From positions 1 to 11,849 of the forward strand of contig JAUWBP010000020.1 in assembly GCA_030601665.1 (NCBI GenBank): 11,849 nucleotides of DNA, in the 5' to 3' direction. This DNA is from Hadesarchaea archaeon. Lineage in GTDB: Archaea; Hadarchaeota; Hadarchaeia; Hadarchaeales; Hadarchaeaceae. Positions 1 through 8,306 of the stretch are shown here, piece by piece. Numbering within the stretch: the first letter of the stretch is position 1; each line of letters begins with the position of its first letter. A program made the position numbers and the translations under genes. Under the pieces are notes generated by a model that was not told the origin of the DNA, did not search any database, and saw nothing but the letters and a program-made list of their open reading frames with translations.

Positions 1-33
1 AAGCCTTAAATGCGCTTCCGATGATTTTAAATA

Positions 34-50
34 CCGAAAAGCATAAAAAG
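34..50 (+). promoter_or_regulatory. BRE/TATA promoter of tRNA-Lys and probably the RNAP operon
   Basis: The sequence ccgaaaagcataaaaag has the archaeal layout of a purine-rich BRE (ccgaaa) running directly into a TATA box (gcataaaaag). The TATA centre near 46 predicts a start near 71, just ahead of the first tRNA base at 74. A second AT-rich TATA-like stretch (ttttaaata, 25-33) lies immediately upstream and could be an alternative. The 26 bases between the tRNA and rpoH contain no TATA-like sequence, so this promoter is also the most likely one for the downstream polymerase genes. That extension is inference. Confidence 0.7.
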
Positions 51-73
51 GAGAGTCAATAGCCGCTTTCTGG

Positions 74-148
74 GGGCCCGTAGCGCAGTCTGGCTAGCGC
101 ACCGGCCTTTTAAGCCGGGTGTCGAGGGTTCGAATCCCTCCGGGCCCG
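74..148 (+). tRNA. tRNA-Lys (anticodon UUU)
   Basis: The full cloverleaf can be folded by eye. The acceptor stem pairs GGGCCCG (74-80) with CGGGCCC (141-147). The D stem is GCGC/GCGC, the anticodon stem is CCGGC/GCCGG around the loop CTTTTAA, the variable loop has five bases, and the T stem is GAGGG/CCCTC around TTCGAAT. The anticodon is UUU and the discriminator base is G148. CCA is not encoded, and there is no intron. The gene starts just downstream of a BRE/TATA element and ends 26 bases before the rpoH start codon, suggesting a common transcript. Confidence 0.96.
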
Positions 149-174
149 TTGCGAGGCGGCGCGCGGGGAAAAGT

Positions 175-417
175 ATGTCAGCCGAGTTTGATATCGGGCA
201 GCACGTGCTCGTGCCAAAACATGAGATCTTATCGAAGGAGAAGGCGAAAGAGGTTCTTGAACGCTACAAAATTTCCCCCCACCAGCTCCCACTTATCAAG
301 AGCTCCGATCCCGTTGTCAAGGCCATCGGCGCAAAGCCTGGCGACATCCTCAAGATCACCCGCGATAGTCCCACTGCAGGAAGAGCTATCGCGTACAGAT
401 TCGTGATCGAGGAGTAG
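175..417 (+). CDS. rpoH: DNA-directed RNA polymerase subunit H
   Basis: This 80-residue protein matches archaeal RpoH, the counterpart of the C-terminal domain of eukaryotic RPB5. RpoH sits at the lower jaw of the polymerase where downstream DNA enters. Family-typical segments are visible: the VPKHEILS stretch near residues 13-20, a helix with KAKEVLERYKI, the PLIKSSDPV segment, and the C-terminal GAKPGDILKITRDSPTAG followed by a YRFV strand. The length is normal for the family. The start at ATG 175 is the first in frame and gives the expected N-terminus, although the upstream ribosome binding site is weak. It is the first protein gene of the polymerase operon. Its TAG stop is followed directly by the start region of rpoB. 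Confidence 0.96.
   Translation: MSAEFDIGQHVLVPKHEILSKEKAKEVLERYKISPHQLPLIKSSDPVVKAIGAKPGDILKITRDSPTAGRAIAYRFVIEE
409..414 (+). promoter_or_regulatory. Shine-Dalgarno site deciding the rpoB start
   Basis: GAGGAG lies inside the last codons of rpoH. It is six bases before ATG 421 but only three before the alternative GTG 418, which favours ATG 421 as the rpoB start. Confidence 0.6.
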
Positions 418-420
418 GTG

Positions 421-3400
421 ATGCGCACGCAGGACACTTGGCCGTTGGTCGAGGCTTTCTTCAGGGAAAAAGGGCTCGTGAGACAGCACTTGGACTCTTA
501 CAACGCCTTCATCGAGCACGGAATCCAGCGAGTGATTGATGAAATAAGCGGCATAAAACTCGACATAGAAGGTATCGATGTCAAGTTCGGCCAAGTGAAG
601 CTGGGCAAGTCCTCGGTCAGGGAAGCCGATGGCTCCCGCCCTGAAATATCTCCCAACGAGGCGAGGCTGCGCAACTTCAGCTACACCGCACCGATTCGCC
701 TCGACATGATCCTCGTCAGGCGGGGAAAGGAAGGGCCGCCAGAGACGGTCTATATTGGTGAGATGCCGGTGATGCTCAAGTCGGATCTCTGCAACCTGAG
801 CGAGAAGAGCGGGGATGAGTTAATAGCTGCTGGCGAGGACCCGCTCGACCCCGGAGGCTACTTTATCGTCAACGGCTCGGAGCGCGTAATCGTGACCCAA
901 GAGGATCTTGCGTCGAACTCAATCTTGGTCGAACGCGACGAGCGCATGAGCACTGAGGTTGCAAAGGTGTTCTCAACTCAGCGCGGTTTTCGAGCTCTCG
1001 TTGTGGTCGAGCGAAAGCGCGACGGCCTGCTGCGCGTTTCGTTCCCGGCCGTTCCAGGGCAAGTACCGCTCGTGGTCCTGATGCGTGCCTTGGGACTCGA
1101 GAGTGACCGCGAAATCGTTGAAGCAGTTTCCGACGACCCAGAACTCGTCCGAGAACTCTTCGAGAACCTCCAGGAAGCGATCGAAGTAAAAACACGTGAG
1201 GATGCTCTAGACCTTATAGGAAAACGGGTGGCCATCGGGCAGACCAAAGAATATCGGTTACAGCGGGCCCAAGAGGTTTTAGACAGATACCTTTTGCCCC
1301 ACATAGGCTCCCGTCCGACCGACCGCGTCAGCAAGGTGTACTACCTTGGCAGAATGGCTGAGCAGGTGATAGAACTGGCGCTTAGGCGGAGGAATGTGGA
1401 CGACAAGGATCACTACGCGAACAAGCGTCTGAAACTTGCGGGCGATTTGCTCCAGAACGTGTTCAGGTTGGCCTTCCTCAACCTCACCCGAGACATCAAG
1501 TATCAGCTGGAGCGGGCAAATGCGAGAAGCAGGGATCTCAACCTCAAGACTGCCGCGCGCGCGGACGTGCTGACTGAGCGGGTCCGACACGCCCTGGCCA
1601 CAGGCAACTGGCCTGGCGGGCGAACCGGGGTGAGCCAACTCCTGGACCGGACGAACTACATTTCCGCCATCTCACACTTGCGCCGCGTCGTCTCCCCGTT
1701 GAGCAGGAGCCAACCTCACTTCGAGGCACGTGACCTCCATCCGACGCACTGGGGAAAGATATGCCCGTGTGAGACCCCGGAGGGCCCAAACTGTGGACTA
1801 GTAAAAAATCTCGCGCTGACGGCTGAGATCTCAACTGGAACCGAAGAAGGAAAGGTCGAACGACTCCTGCCCAAGCTCGGCGTCATAAAGATTCAGAAGG
1901 GTAGCGAGCGCAAAGGCAAGGGCGCCGCCTATGTTAACGGGCGGTTAATCGGCATAGTCGAAGACGGAAAAAAGCTCGCGGAGGAACTCCGGCGGCACCG
2001 TCGTAAGGGGGGCATCGACGAGCAGATCAACATAGCGTACAGGGAGGGCACAAACGAGGTATGGGTGAATACGGACGCCGGACGAGTGCGCAGACCGCTA
2101 ATCGTCGCCGAAGGTGGGAAAATCCTCCTGACCGATGAACACATCGAAAAAGTTAAGAGTGGTGAGCTCACTTGGCGTGACCTAATTCGAGAGGGTGTAA
2201 TTGAGTATTTGGATGCTGAGGAGGAGGAAAACTCTTACGTCACGGTCTCGGAAGAGGTGCTGACGCCCGACCACACTCACTTGGAGCTTCACCAGCTAGC
2301 GATCTTGGGGATAAGCGCCGCCCTCATCCCCTATGCCGAACACAATCAATCCCCACGAAATACCTACGGTGCAAACATGGCCAAACAAGCGCTCGGAGTC
2401 GGAGTAATCAATATTCACAACCGCGTGGATACGCGGGGTCACTTTTTACACTACCCGCAAGTCCCACTTATTATGACCAAGGTGATGAACGCGGTAGGCT
2501 TCGACAGCAGGGCTGCTGGGCAGAATGTTGTGGTGGCGATCGCGACCTACGGCGGTTACAACATGGAAGATGCCCTCATCGTCAACAGAAATTCCATTGA
2601 CCGCGGCTTCGGGCGAACGACGTTTTGCAGGGTTTATGAGGCCGAGGAGGGCCGGTACCCCGGAGGGCAAGAGGACAAGTTTGAGATCCCAAGCGAGGAG
2701 ATTCGGGGGTACGCTGACGCGAGCCTCTATCGGAACCTCGGGGAAGATGGGATAACTGAGGTTGAATCTGAAGTCCGGGGTGAGGATGTCTTGGTCGGGC
2801 GAACCAGCCCACCGAGATTCTTAGAGGAGATAGATGAGTTTGGCATAGCAGTCGAACATGGACGTCGGGAAAGTTCGATGAGGGTCAGACACAGCGAGGA
2901 AGGAATCGTCGACATGGTCCTCATGAGCACGACATTGGAGGGAAACAAACTCGCGCGGGTTCGGGTCAGGGATCTGCGCATACCCGAAACCGGGGACAAG
3001 CTTGCATCCAGGCACGGTCAGAAGGGCGTCATTGGGATCATCCTCGACAGCGCTGACATGCCGTTCACTGAGGATGGAATAGTGCCTGATGTCCTAATCA
3101 ACCCGCACGCCATCCCCTCACGCATGTCAGTTGGACAGTTGCTGGAGATGATTGCCGGCAAGGTTGGAGCGATGGCGGGGCAGCGAGTCGATGGCACCCC
3201 ATTTAAGGGAACGCCAGAAAAACAGCTGCGCGAGAAGTTGCACGCTTACGGGTTCAAGCACACGGGTAAAGAGGTCATGTACAATGGAATCACTGGTGAG
3301 ATGATCCCCACGGACATCTTCGTTGGCGTCTGCTATTATCAGAAGCTGCACCACATGGTAGCGGACAAGATTCATGCTCGCTCTCGAGGGCCGGTACAGG

Positions 3401-3729
3401 TTCTGACCCATCAACCGACCGAGGGTAGGGCGCGCGAGGGTGGGTTGCGCTTTGGTGAGATGGAACGTGACTGCTTGGTCGGCCATGGCGCGGCGATGTT
3501 GCTAAAGGAGCGCCTCCTATACGCCTCGGATAGGCACACCAGCCTAATCTGCGGCAAGTGCGGCAGCTTGGCGGTTTTCGACAGGCGGCGAGATCGTACG
3601 TACTGCCCAGTTTGCGACGAGGATTCAGAGATTTACGGGGTGGAGATGTCCTATGCGTTCAAGCTACTCATTGACGAGCTGAGGTCGATGTGCATGTCGC
3701 CACACTTGCGGCTGAAGGATAGGGCCTAG
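421..3729 (+). CDS. rpoB: DNA-directed RNA polymerase subunit B (unsplit RPB2-type)
   Basis: This is the second-largest catalytic-core subunit, homologous to eukaryotic RPB2 and bacterial beta. It forms the lobe, protrusion, fork, wall and clamp-contacting parts of RNA polymerase. Visible signatures in order are: the N-terminal EKGLVRQHLDSYNAF protrusion motif; IGEMPVMLKS and DPGGYFIVNGSERV; WPGGRTGVSQLLDR; ETPEGPNCGLVKNLA; APRNTYGANMAKQ-type fork sequence (here SPRNTYGANMAKQ); YNMEDALIVN; the nucleotide-contacting DKLASRHGQKG from about residue 859; RSRGPVQVLT; GLRFGEMERD; and a C-terminal zinc site with cysteines near 1044, 1047, 1062 and 1065. The chain is continuous, so it is not the split B''/B' form. 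A GTG at 418 directly precedes ATG 421; ATG is chosen on ribosome-binding-site spacing. No intein is present. Confidence 0.98.
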   Translation: MRTQDTWPLVEAFFREKGLVRQHLDSYNAFIEHGIQRVIDEISGIKLDIEGIDVKFGQVKLGKSSVREADGSRPEISPNEARLRNFSYTAPIRLDMILVRRGKEGPPETVYIGEMPVMLKSDLCNLSEKSGDELIAAGEDPLDPGGYFIVNGSERVIVTQEDLASNSILVERDERMSTEVAKVFSTQRGFRALVVVERKRDGLLRVSFPAVPGQVPLVVLMRALGLESDREIVEAVSDDPELVRELFENLQEAIEVKTREDALDLIGKRVAIGQTKEYRLQRAQEVLDRYLLPHIGSRPTDRVSKVYYLGRMAEQVIELALRRRNVDDKDHYANKRLKLAGDLLQNVFRLAFLNLTRDIKYQLERANARSRDLNLKTAARADVLTERVRHALATGNWPGGRTGVSQLLDRTNYISAISHLRRVVSPLSRSQPHFEARDLHPTHWGKICPCETPEGPNCGLVKNLALTAEISTGTEEGKVERLLPKLGVIKIQKGSERKGKGAAYVNGRLIGIVEDGKKLAEELRRHRRKGGIDEQINIAYREGTNEVWVNTDAGRVRRPLIVAEGGKILLTDEHIEKVKSGELTWRDLIREGVIEYLDAEEEENSYVTVSEEVLTPDHTHLELHQLAILGISAALIPYAEHNQSPRNTYGANMAKQALGVGVINIHNRVDTRGHFLHYPQVPLIMTKVMNAVGFDSRAAGQNVVVAIATYGGYNMEDALIVNRNSIDRGFGRTTFCRVYEAEEGRYPGGQEDKFEIPSEEIRGYADASLYRNLGEDGITEVESEVRGEDVLVGRTSPPRFLEEIDEFGIAVEHGRRESSMRVRHSEEGIVDMVLMSTTLEGNKLARVRVRDLRIPETGDKLASRHGQKGVIGIILDSADMPFTEDGIVPDVLINPHAIPSRMSVGQLLEMIAGKVGAMAGQRVDGTPFKGTPEKQLREKLHAYGFKHTGKEVMYNGITGEMIPTDIFVGVCYYQKLHHMVADKIHARSRGPVQVLTHQPTEGRAREGGLRFGEMERDCLVGHGAAMLLKERLLYASDRHTSLICGKCGSLAVFDRRRDRTYCPVCDEDSEIYGVEMSYAFKLLIDELRSMCMSPHLRLKDRA

Positions 3730-3734
3730 GTGAT
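3729..3734 (+). promoter_or_regulatory. Shine-Dalgarno site overlapping the rpoB stop, upstream of rpoA1
   Basis: GGTGAT is complementary to the conserved archaeal 16S 3' end (ATCACC). It begins on the last base of the rpoB TAG stop. It contains an in-frame GTG (3730) and ATG (3733), and is followed by ATG 3739 and ATG 3742, so the rpoA1 start is ambiguous. The downstream ATGs leave room for this site to act. Confidence 0.5.
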
Positions 3735-3738
3735 GAAC

Positions 3739-6366
3739 ATGATGCGCATCCCCAAACTGATTGACCACGTGGACTTTGGCCTGATGTCGCCCGACGAGAT
3801 ACGCAAAATATCAGTAACAAAAATTATCACCGCCGACACCTACGATGAGGACGGCTACCCAATAGAGAGGGGGCTCATGGACTCCCGACTAGGTGTGGTC
3901 GACCCAGGCCTGAGGTGCCGAACCTGCGGCGCGCGGGCGGGCGATTGCCCAGGCCACTTCGGCCACGTCGAGCTGGCGCGTCCCGTCGCCCATGTGGGCT
4001 ACATCGACACCATCTACAGCTGCCTTCGCGCGACCTGCAGAAAATGTGGCAGGGTGCTGTTACAGGAGTCAAAACTTGAGGAATATCACAAGTGGATCAC
4101 GGAGATGAAGGAGACCGGACAGAAATGGTGGGAGATGACAAACAAAATCGTTAAGAGCGCATCCACCACGGAGAAGTGTCCCCACTGCGGCGAAAAGCAA
4201 GCCACGCTGAAGTTTGAAAAACCCACCGCATTTGTCGAAGGCAAAAACCGCCTTACACCCAGCGATGTGCGGGAGAGGCTCGAGCGCATAACAAATGAAG
4301 ACATAATGCTGTTGGGTATAAACTCGAAAGTCGCTAGGCCGGAGTGGATGGTTCTAACGGCTTTGCCCGTTTCTCCCGTGACCGTCAGACCGAGCATAAC
4401 CCTTGAGTCTGGGGTACGATCTGAAGACGACCTCACTCACAAGCTAGTGGACATCATACGGATCAACCAACGCTTGAGTGAAAACATCGAAGCCGGTGCC
4501 CCACACCTGATCGTCGAGGATCTCTGGGAGCTACTGCAGTATCACGTCACGACCTACTTTGACAACGGAGTTTCCGGTATCCCTCCGGCGCGACACAGGT
4601 CAGGTCGCGTCCTGCGTACATTCGCCCAGCGCCTGCGCGGGAAAGAAGGGCGTTTCCGAGGAAACCTCTCAGGCAAGCGTGTCGACTTCTCCGCACGCAC
4701 AGTCGTCTCCCCGGACCCGAACATCAGCATCAACGAGATAGGCGTGCCCGAATACATCGCGAGGGTCCTGAGCGTGCCTATTCGCACGACCAAACATGAT
4801 ATCGAGGGGCTCCGCAACCTCATCCGCCGGGGACCCGACATTTACCCAGGCGCGAACTGCATGATAAGTCCCGATCACAAGCGCTACGACTTGCGCTATG
4901 CCGACCGCGAGGAACTAGCGAAAACCATTGAGCCGGGATTCATCGTCGAGCGGCACCTGATGGATGGTGATATCGTGATGTTTAACCGCCAACCCTCCCT
5001 CCACCGCATGTCGATAATGGCCCACGAGGTTAGGGTCCTCCCCGGACGAACGTTCAGACTTAACCTAAGCGTCTGCCCACCCTACAATGCCGACTTTGAT
5101 GGCGATGAAATGAACGTGCACGCCCCCCAGCGCGAGGAGGCCCAAGCTGAAGCTCGCATCCTGATGAGAGTTCAAGAGCAAATCCTCTCGCCACGATTCG
5201 GGGGCCCAATCATAGGAGGCATCCAGGACCACATAACGGGTGCATATTTGCTCACGCGTAAAGGTACGCTGCTGACGAGGGAACAGAGCCAACAGCTCTT
5301 GGCGGCTGTGAGGATATTCACCGACTTGCCTAAACCAGCGGTCAAAGAAAAGGGCACCGAGCATTGGACCGGCAAGCAGATCTTCAGCATAATCCTCCCC
5401 AAAGGGCTGAATTTGACGTTCAAGGCCAAGATATGTGAGAACCGCACCCGCTGCAAGAAAGAGGAGTGCGAGATCGACGCATACGTGGTCATACGGGATG
5501 GTCAGCTGCTCCACGGGGTTATGGACGCGCGGAGCCACAAAGCGCTTGACCGATGTGAAGTGTTGGACAGAATTGTCAAAGATTACGGCACGACCACTGC
5601 TCGGGAATTTCTGGATCGCCTTACAAAGCTCTCGATAGCTGCCGCCGCCATGCTGGGATTCACAACGAGCATCGACGACGAAGATATCCCTCCAGAGGCG
5701 AAGGAGCGGATAAACGAGGTGCTCGATAATGTGCAGGAAAAGGTGAATAAACTGATCAAGATTTATGATGCTGGAGAACTCGAGCCATTTCCCGGGCGAT
5801 CCCTTCGAGAAACGCTCGAGATGCGCATAATGGAAGTGCTTGCGGGGGGCAGGGACAAAGCGGGGGAAATCGCCGAGAAATATCTGGGCCTTGACAATAA
5901 TGCCGTTATCATGGCCAGGACCGGTGCGCGAGGCAGCATGCTCAACCTCACACAGATGGCGGCTTGCGTGGGGCAGCAGTCCGTCCGGGGCGAACGCCTG
6001 AGCCGAGGTTACAGGGGGCGCACCCTCCCCCATTTCAAATCGGGGAACCTCGGTGCTGAAGCCCGCGGATTCGTAAGTTCCAGCTATAAAGACGGTCTCC
6101 GACCACTCGAGTTCTTCTTCCACGCCATGGGTGGGAGGGAGGGCTTGGTCGACACCGCAGTTCGAACCGCGCAAAGCGGCTACATGCAGCGCCGCCTGAT
6201 CAACGCCCTCCAAGACCTTCGTGTGGAGTACGATGGGACCGTACGCGACGATCGCGGTGCGGTGGTGCAGTTCGTGTACGGGGAAGATGGCGTTGACCCA
6301 GCACACAGCGACAAAGGAAAAGCTGTTAACGTTGAAAAAATAATCGAGCGAGTTGTGGGGGGATAG
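3739..6366 (+). CDS. rpoA1: DNA-directed RNA polymerase subunit A1 (A')
   Basis: This is the N-terminal two thirds of the largest polymerase subunit (RPB1/beta-prime homologue); archaea encode the rest as rpoA2. Visible features are the clamp-head zinc site CRTCGARAGDCPGHFGH (ligands near residues 60, 63, 70, 73), further CxxC pairs CRKC and CPHC, GKRVDFSARTVVSPDPN, FNRQPSLHRMS, and the catalytic NADFDGD loop near residues 450-456. The three aspartates of that loop hold the active-site magnesium. The bridge helix, GLRPLEFFFHAMGGREGL to TAQSGYMQRRL, lies near residues 785-825. The chain is about 875 residues, normal for A1, with no intein at the catalytic loop where inteins often sit. Starts at GTG 3730, ATG 3733, ATG 3739 and ATG 3742 are all possible. 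I prefer 3739, or 3742, because GGTGAT lies just upstream and the family N-terminus begins near there. Confidence 0.97.
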   Translation: MMRIPKLIDHVDFGLMSPDEIRKISVTKIITADTYDEDGYPIERGLMDSRLGVVDPGLRCRTCGARAGDCPGHFGHVELARPVAHVGYIDTIYSCLRATCRKCGRVLLQESKLEEYHKWITEMKETGQKWWEMTNKIVKSASTTEKCPHCGEKQATLKFEKPTAFVEGKNRLTPSDVRERLERITNEDIMLLGINSKVARPEWMVLTALPVSPVTVRPSITLESGVRSEDDLTHKLVDIIRINQRLSENIEAGAPHLIVEDLWELLQYHVTTYFDNGVSGIPPARHRSGRVLRTFAQRLRGKEGRFRGNLSGKRVDFSARTVVSPDPNISINEIGVPEYIARVLSVPIRTTKHDIEGLRNLIRRGPDIYPGANCMISPDHKRYDLRYADREELAKTIEPGFIVERHLMDGDIVMFNRQPSLHRMSIMAHEVRVLPGRTFRLNLSVCPPYNADFDGDEMNVHAPQREEAQAEARILMRVQEQILSPRFGGPIIGGIQDHITGAYLLTRKGTLLTREQSQQLLAAVRIFTDLPKPAVKEKGTEHWTGKQIFSIILPKGLNLTFKAKICENRTRCKKEECEIDAYVVIRDGQLLHGVMDARSHKALDRCEVLDRIVKDYGTTTAREFLDRLTKLSIAAAAMLGFTTSIDDEDIPPEAKERINEVLDNVQEKVNKLIKIYDAGELEPFPGRSLRETLEMRIMEVLAGGRDKAGEIAEKYLGLDNNAVIMARTGARGSMLNLTQMAACVGQQSVRGERLSRGYRGRTLPHFKSGNLGAEARGFVSSSYKDGLRPLEFFFHAMGGREGLVDTAVRTAQSGYMQRRLINALQDLRVEYDGTVRDDRGAVVQFVYGEDGVDPAHSDKGKAVNVEKIIERVVGG

Positions 6367-6369
6367 TGT

Positions 6370-7551
6370 ATGGCAGGTGTCTCTCCTGACACAATAAAGG
6401 CCGAAGTCCGCAAGCTGCATGAAATGGTCTCCGAAGTGGTGGTCAAGGAGTTAGAGGGAAGCTTGCTGCGCGCTAGTAAGGAGAGAGCGATAACGCGCGA
6501 GGAGCTCAGCAAGATAATCGAGGGCGTCAAGCAGGCATACGTAAATGCTATGGTCGAGCCTGGGGAGGCCGTCGGCACGGTGGCCGCGCAATCGATTGGC
6601 GAGCCCGGCACCCAGATGACGTTGCGAACTTTCCACTACGCGGGTGTAGCTGAACTGAACGTGACCCTGGGGCTCCCCAGGTTGATCGAAATCATCGATG
6701 CAAGGCGGGTCCCCTCTGCCGCCCTAACGACGATTTACCTGAAGGAGAAGTACGCTCGAGGTAAGGAAAAAGCACGCACGTTCGCCCATAAGATTGAGCT
6801 GACCACGGTCGAGGATATCGTCCTACAAACCGAGACAGACCTCATCAACATTGTTTTAGTCCTCACTCTCGACCGCTCCCGTATGCAGCGAAGAGAGCTA
6901 ACCCCATCAAAGGTGGCCTCCGCTATTAAGGAGGCGATGAAAGTAGATGCGCTAATCGACGGGTATAAATTGCGTATAAAACCGACGACCCAGAGCTTGT
7001 CCGAGTTGCGCAGGCTCGCTGCGAAGGTAAGGGCACTGCCGCTCCACGGCGTTAAGGGAATCAATCGGGTGGTCGTAAAGATGGAGGGCGATGAATACGT
7101 TGTTTATACTGAGGGCTCCAACTTCTCTGAAATCTTGATGATGCCTGAAGTAGATCAGACGAGGACCGTGACCAACAACATCCACGAAATCGAGGATGTT
7201 CTGGGCGTGGAAGCGGCGCGCAAAGCGATAATCAACGAAGCGGTGGAAACGCTTGATGAGCAAGGACTCGATGTCGACATAAGGCACATCATGTTGGTCG
7301 CCGACATGATGACCACACGGGGCACGATGAAGCAGGTGGGTAGGCATGGAGTCAGCGGTGAAAAGACCAGCGTGCTCGCGCGGGCCTCGTTCGAGATCAC
7401 GACCAAGCACCTTTTGGATGCGTGTATCCATGGTGAAACCGATAGACTCGACGGCATAATCGAAAACATCATCGCGGGGCAGCCGATTCCGCTGGGCACG
7501 GGTTCAGTGGAGCTAACGATGCGGAGGGAAGGTGAGGGTGGACATAAATAA
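6370..7551 (+). CDS. rpoA2: DNA-directed RNA polymerase subunit A2 (A'')
   Basis: This is the C-terminal third of the largest subunit, which docks onto A1 to complete the active centre. Residues 63-81 carry EPGEAVGTVAAQSIGEPGT, followed by the trigger loop QMTLRTFHYAGVAELNVTLGL. The trigger loop closes over the incoming nucleotide. Then come GLPRLIEIIDARR, cleft and jaw sequence, and a C-terminal clamp segment including DIRHIMLVADMMTTRGTM and RHGVSGEKTSVLARASFE. Its 393 residues are normal for the family. ATG 6370 lies three bases after the rpoA1 TAG. A G-rich ribosome binding site (ggggggat) is embedded in the rpoA1 end, so the two halves are probably translated in a coupled way. Its 3' end overlaps the start of the L30e gene. 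Confidence 0.97.
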   Translation: MAGVSPDTIKAEVRKLHEMVSEVVVKELEGSLLRASKERAITREELSKIIEGVKQAYVNAMVEPGEAVGTVAAQSIGEPGTQMTLRTFHYAGVAELNVTLGLPRLIEIIDARRVPSAALTTIYLKEKYARGKEKARTFAHKIELTTVEDIVLQTETDLINIVLVLTLDRSRMQRRELTPSKVASAIKEAMKVDALIDGYKLRIKPTTQSLSELRRLAAKVRALPLHGVKGINRVVVKMEGDEYVVYTEGSNFSEILMMPEVDQTRTVTNNIHEIEDVLGVEAARKAIINEAVETLDEQGLDVDIRHIMLVADMMTTRGTMKQVGRHGVSGEKTSVLARASFEITTKHLLDACIHGETDRLDGIIENIIAGQPIPLGTGSVELTMRREGEGGHK

Positions 7552-7840
7552 GGCAATACGTCAAGCGGTCGATACAGGTAAAGTCATTTTAGGCAGGAAT
7601 AAGTCACTGAAAGCGGTTAAACTCGGACAGGCGAAATTGGTGATTGTTGCATCGAACTGCCAGCCAGAAGTTTTAGAGAATATCAAGCGTTACGGTGGGC
7701 TAGGTAACATCCCAATTCACATTTTCGAGAAGGATAGCACGGAGTTGGGGGTTGCCTGCGGTAAACTGTTTTTGGTAAGCGTGCTCGCGGTTCTGGAGCC
7801 TGGGCACTCAAATATCCTAAGCTTGGGGGGAACGAGATGA
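7538..7840 (+). CDS. rpl30e: 50S ribosomal protein L30e
   Basis: This is a roughly 100-residue protein of the L7Ae/L30e RNA-binding superfamily and a large-subunit component. Family features visible are the DINKAIRQAVDTGKVILG start, a lysine-rich segment leading to KLVIVASNCQPEVLENIKRY, the HIFEKDSTELGVACGKLF region that forms the RNA-binding loop and helix, and a C-terminal AVLEPGHSNIL. Both possible starts are GTG (7532 or 7538), and both lie inside the end of rpoA2. I favour 7538 because the ggaggg at 7523-7528 then sits at a more usual distance, but 7532 cannot be excluded. Its TGA overlaps the ATG of nusA by two bases. Placement after rpoA2 is the standard archaeal arrangement. Confidence 0.95.
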   Translation: MDINKAIRQAVDTGKVILGRNKSLKAVKLGQAKLVIVASNCQPEVLENIKRYGGLGNIPIHIFEKDSTELGVACGKLFLVSVLAVLEPGHSNILSLGGTR

Positions 7841-8265
7841 GCATCAAACTCGGGGCTGACGAAATGCGCTACATCGCCCTTTTCGAGGGTCTGACCATGG
7901 CGAAGGTTTACGATTGTATAATCCACGAGAACGAGGCCAAGCTTACTTTCGTCGTGAAAGCAGGGGATATCGGCCTCGCCATAGGAAAGGGAGGAAATAA
8001 GATTCAGAAGGCAAAGCGAGTAATCGGGAAAAGCGTTGAAATCGTTGAACACTCCGCGGATCCAGTAGAGTTCGTGAAAAATGCCCTAGCGCCCGCGAAG
8101 GTCAGGAGAGTCAACATTGTGGAACGTGAGGGCAGAAAAATCGCGTTTATAGATGTCGAGGAACAAGACCGGGGGATAGCCGTCGGCCGGGAGGGCAAGA
8201 GGATCCGATGCGCAAAGAAACTCGTCCTCCGCCACCACGGGATTCAAGATATCTCACTTGTATGA
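7837..8265 (+). CDS. nusA: NusA-like KH-domain transcription factor
   Basis: This 142-residue archaeal NusA consists essentially of two KH RNA-binding domains. It lacks the bacterial N-terminal polymerase-binding and S1 domains. The first KH loop is GKGG near residues 50-53, in AIGKGGNKIQKAK. The second is GREG near 117-120, in AVGREGKRIRCAKKL. It is thought to bind nascent RNA during transcription elongation or termination; the exact archaeal role is less settled than in bacteria. Its ATG overlaps the L30e stop as ATGA, implying translational coupling. It is followed by a run of six T residues and a 41-base gap before rps12, the largest spacing inside the polymerase cluster. Confidence 0.95.
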   Translation: MSIKLGADEMRYIALFEGLTMAKVYDCIIHENEAKLTFVVKAGDIGLAIGKGGNKIQKAKRVIGKSVEIVEHSADPVEFVKNALAPAKVRRVNIVEREGRKIAFIDVEEQDRGIAVGREGKRIRCAKKLVLRHHGIQDISLV

Positions 8266-8271
8266 TTTTTT
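8266..8271 (+). terminator. Possible T-run terminator or attenuator after nusA
   Basis: Six T residues follow directly after the nusA TGA, in the longest gap of the polymerase-ribosomal run. Archaeal polymerase can release at U-rich tracts without a hairpin. The tract is short and no convincing new promoter for rps12 lies downstream, so partial readthrough is more likely than a full stop. Confidence 0.25.
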
Positions 8272-8295
8272 AGGTTTGAAGGGAAATACTATTTT

Positions 8296-8301
8296 AGGTG
8301 T
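8296..8301 (+). promoter_or_regulatory. Shine-Dalgarno site deciding the rps12 start
   Basis: AGGTGT lies five bases before GTG 8307. It overlaps the alternative in-frame GTG at 8298, so it supports 8307, which also gives the family-typical N-terminus. Confidence 0.55.
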
Positions 8302-8306
8302 GTAAC

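Noticed and set aside
5086..5106. Possible intein at the RpoA1 catalytic loop
   Set aside because: NADFDGDEMNVHAPQ is uninterrupted, and no intein-type blocks occur in RpoB or EF-1A either.
5065..6420. 451-codon open frame antisense to rpoA1
   Set aside because: It lies entirely opposite strongly conserved polymerase sequence, has no recognisable domain and fits a codon-bias shadow in GC-rich DNA.
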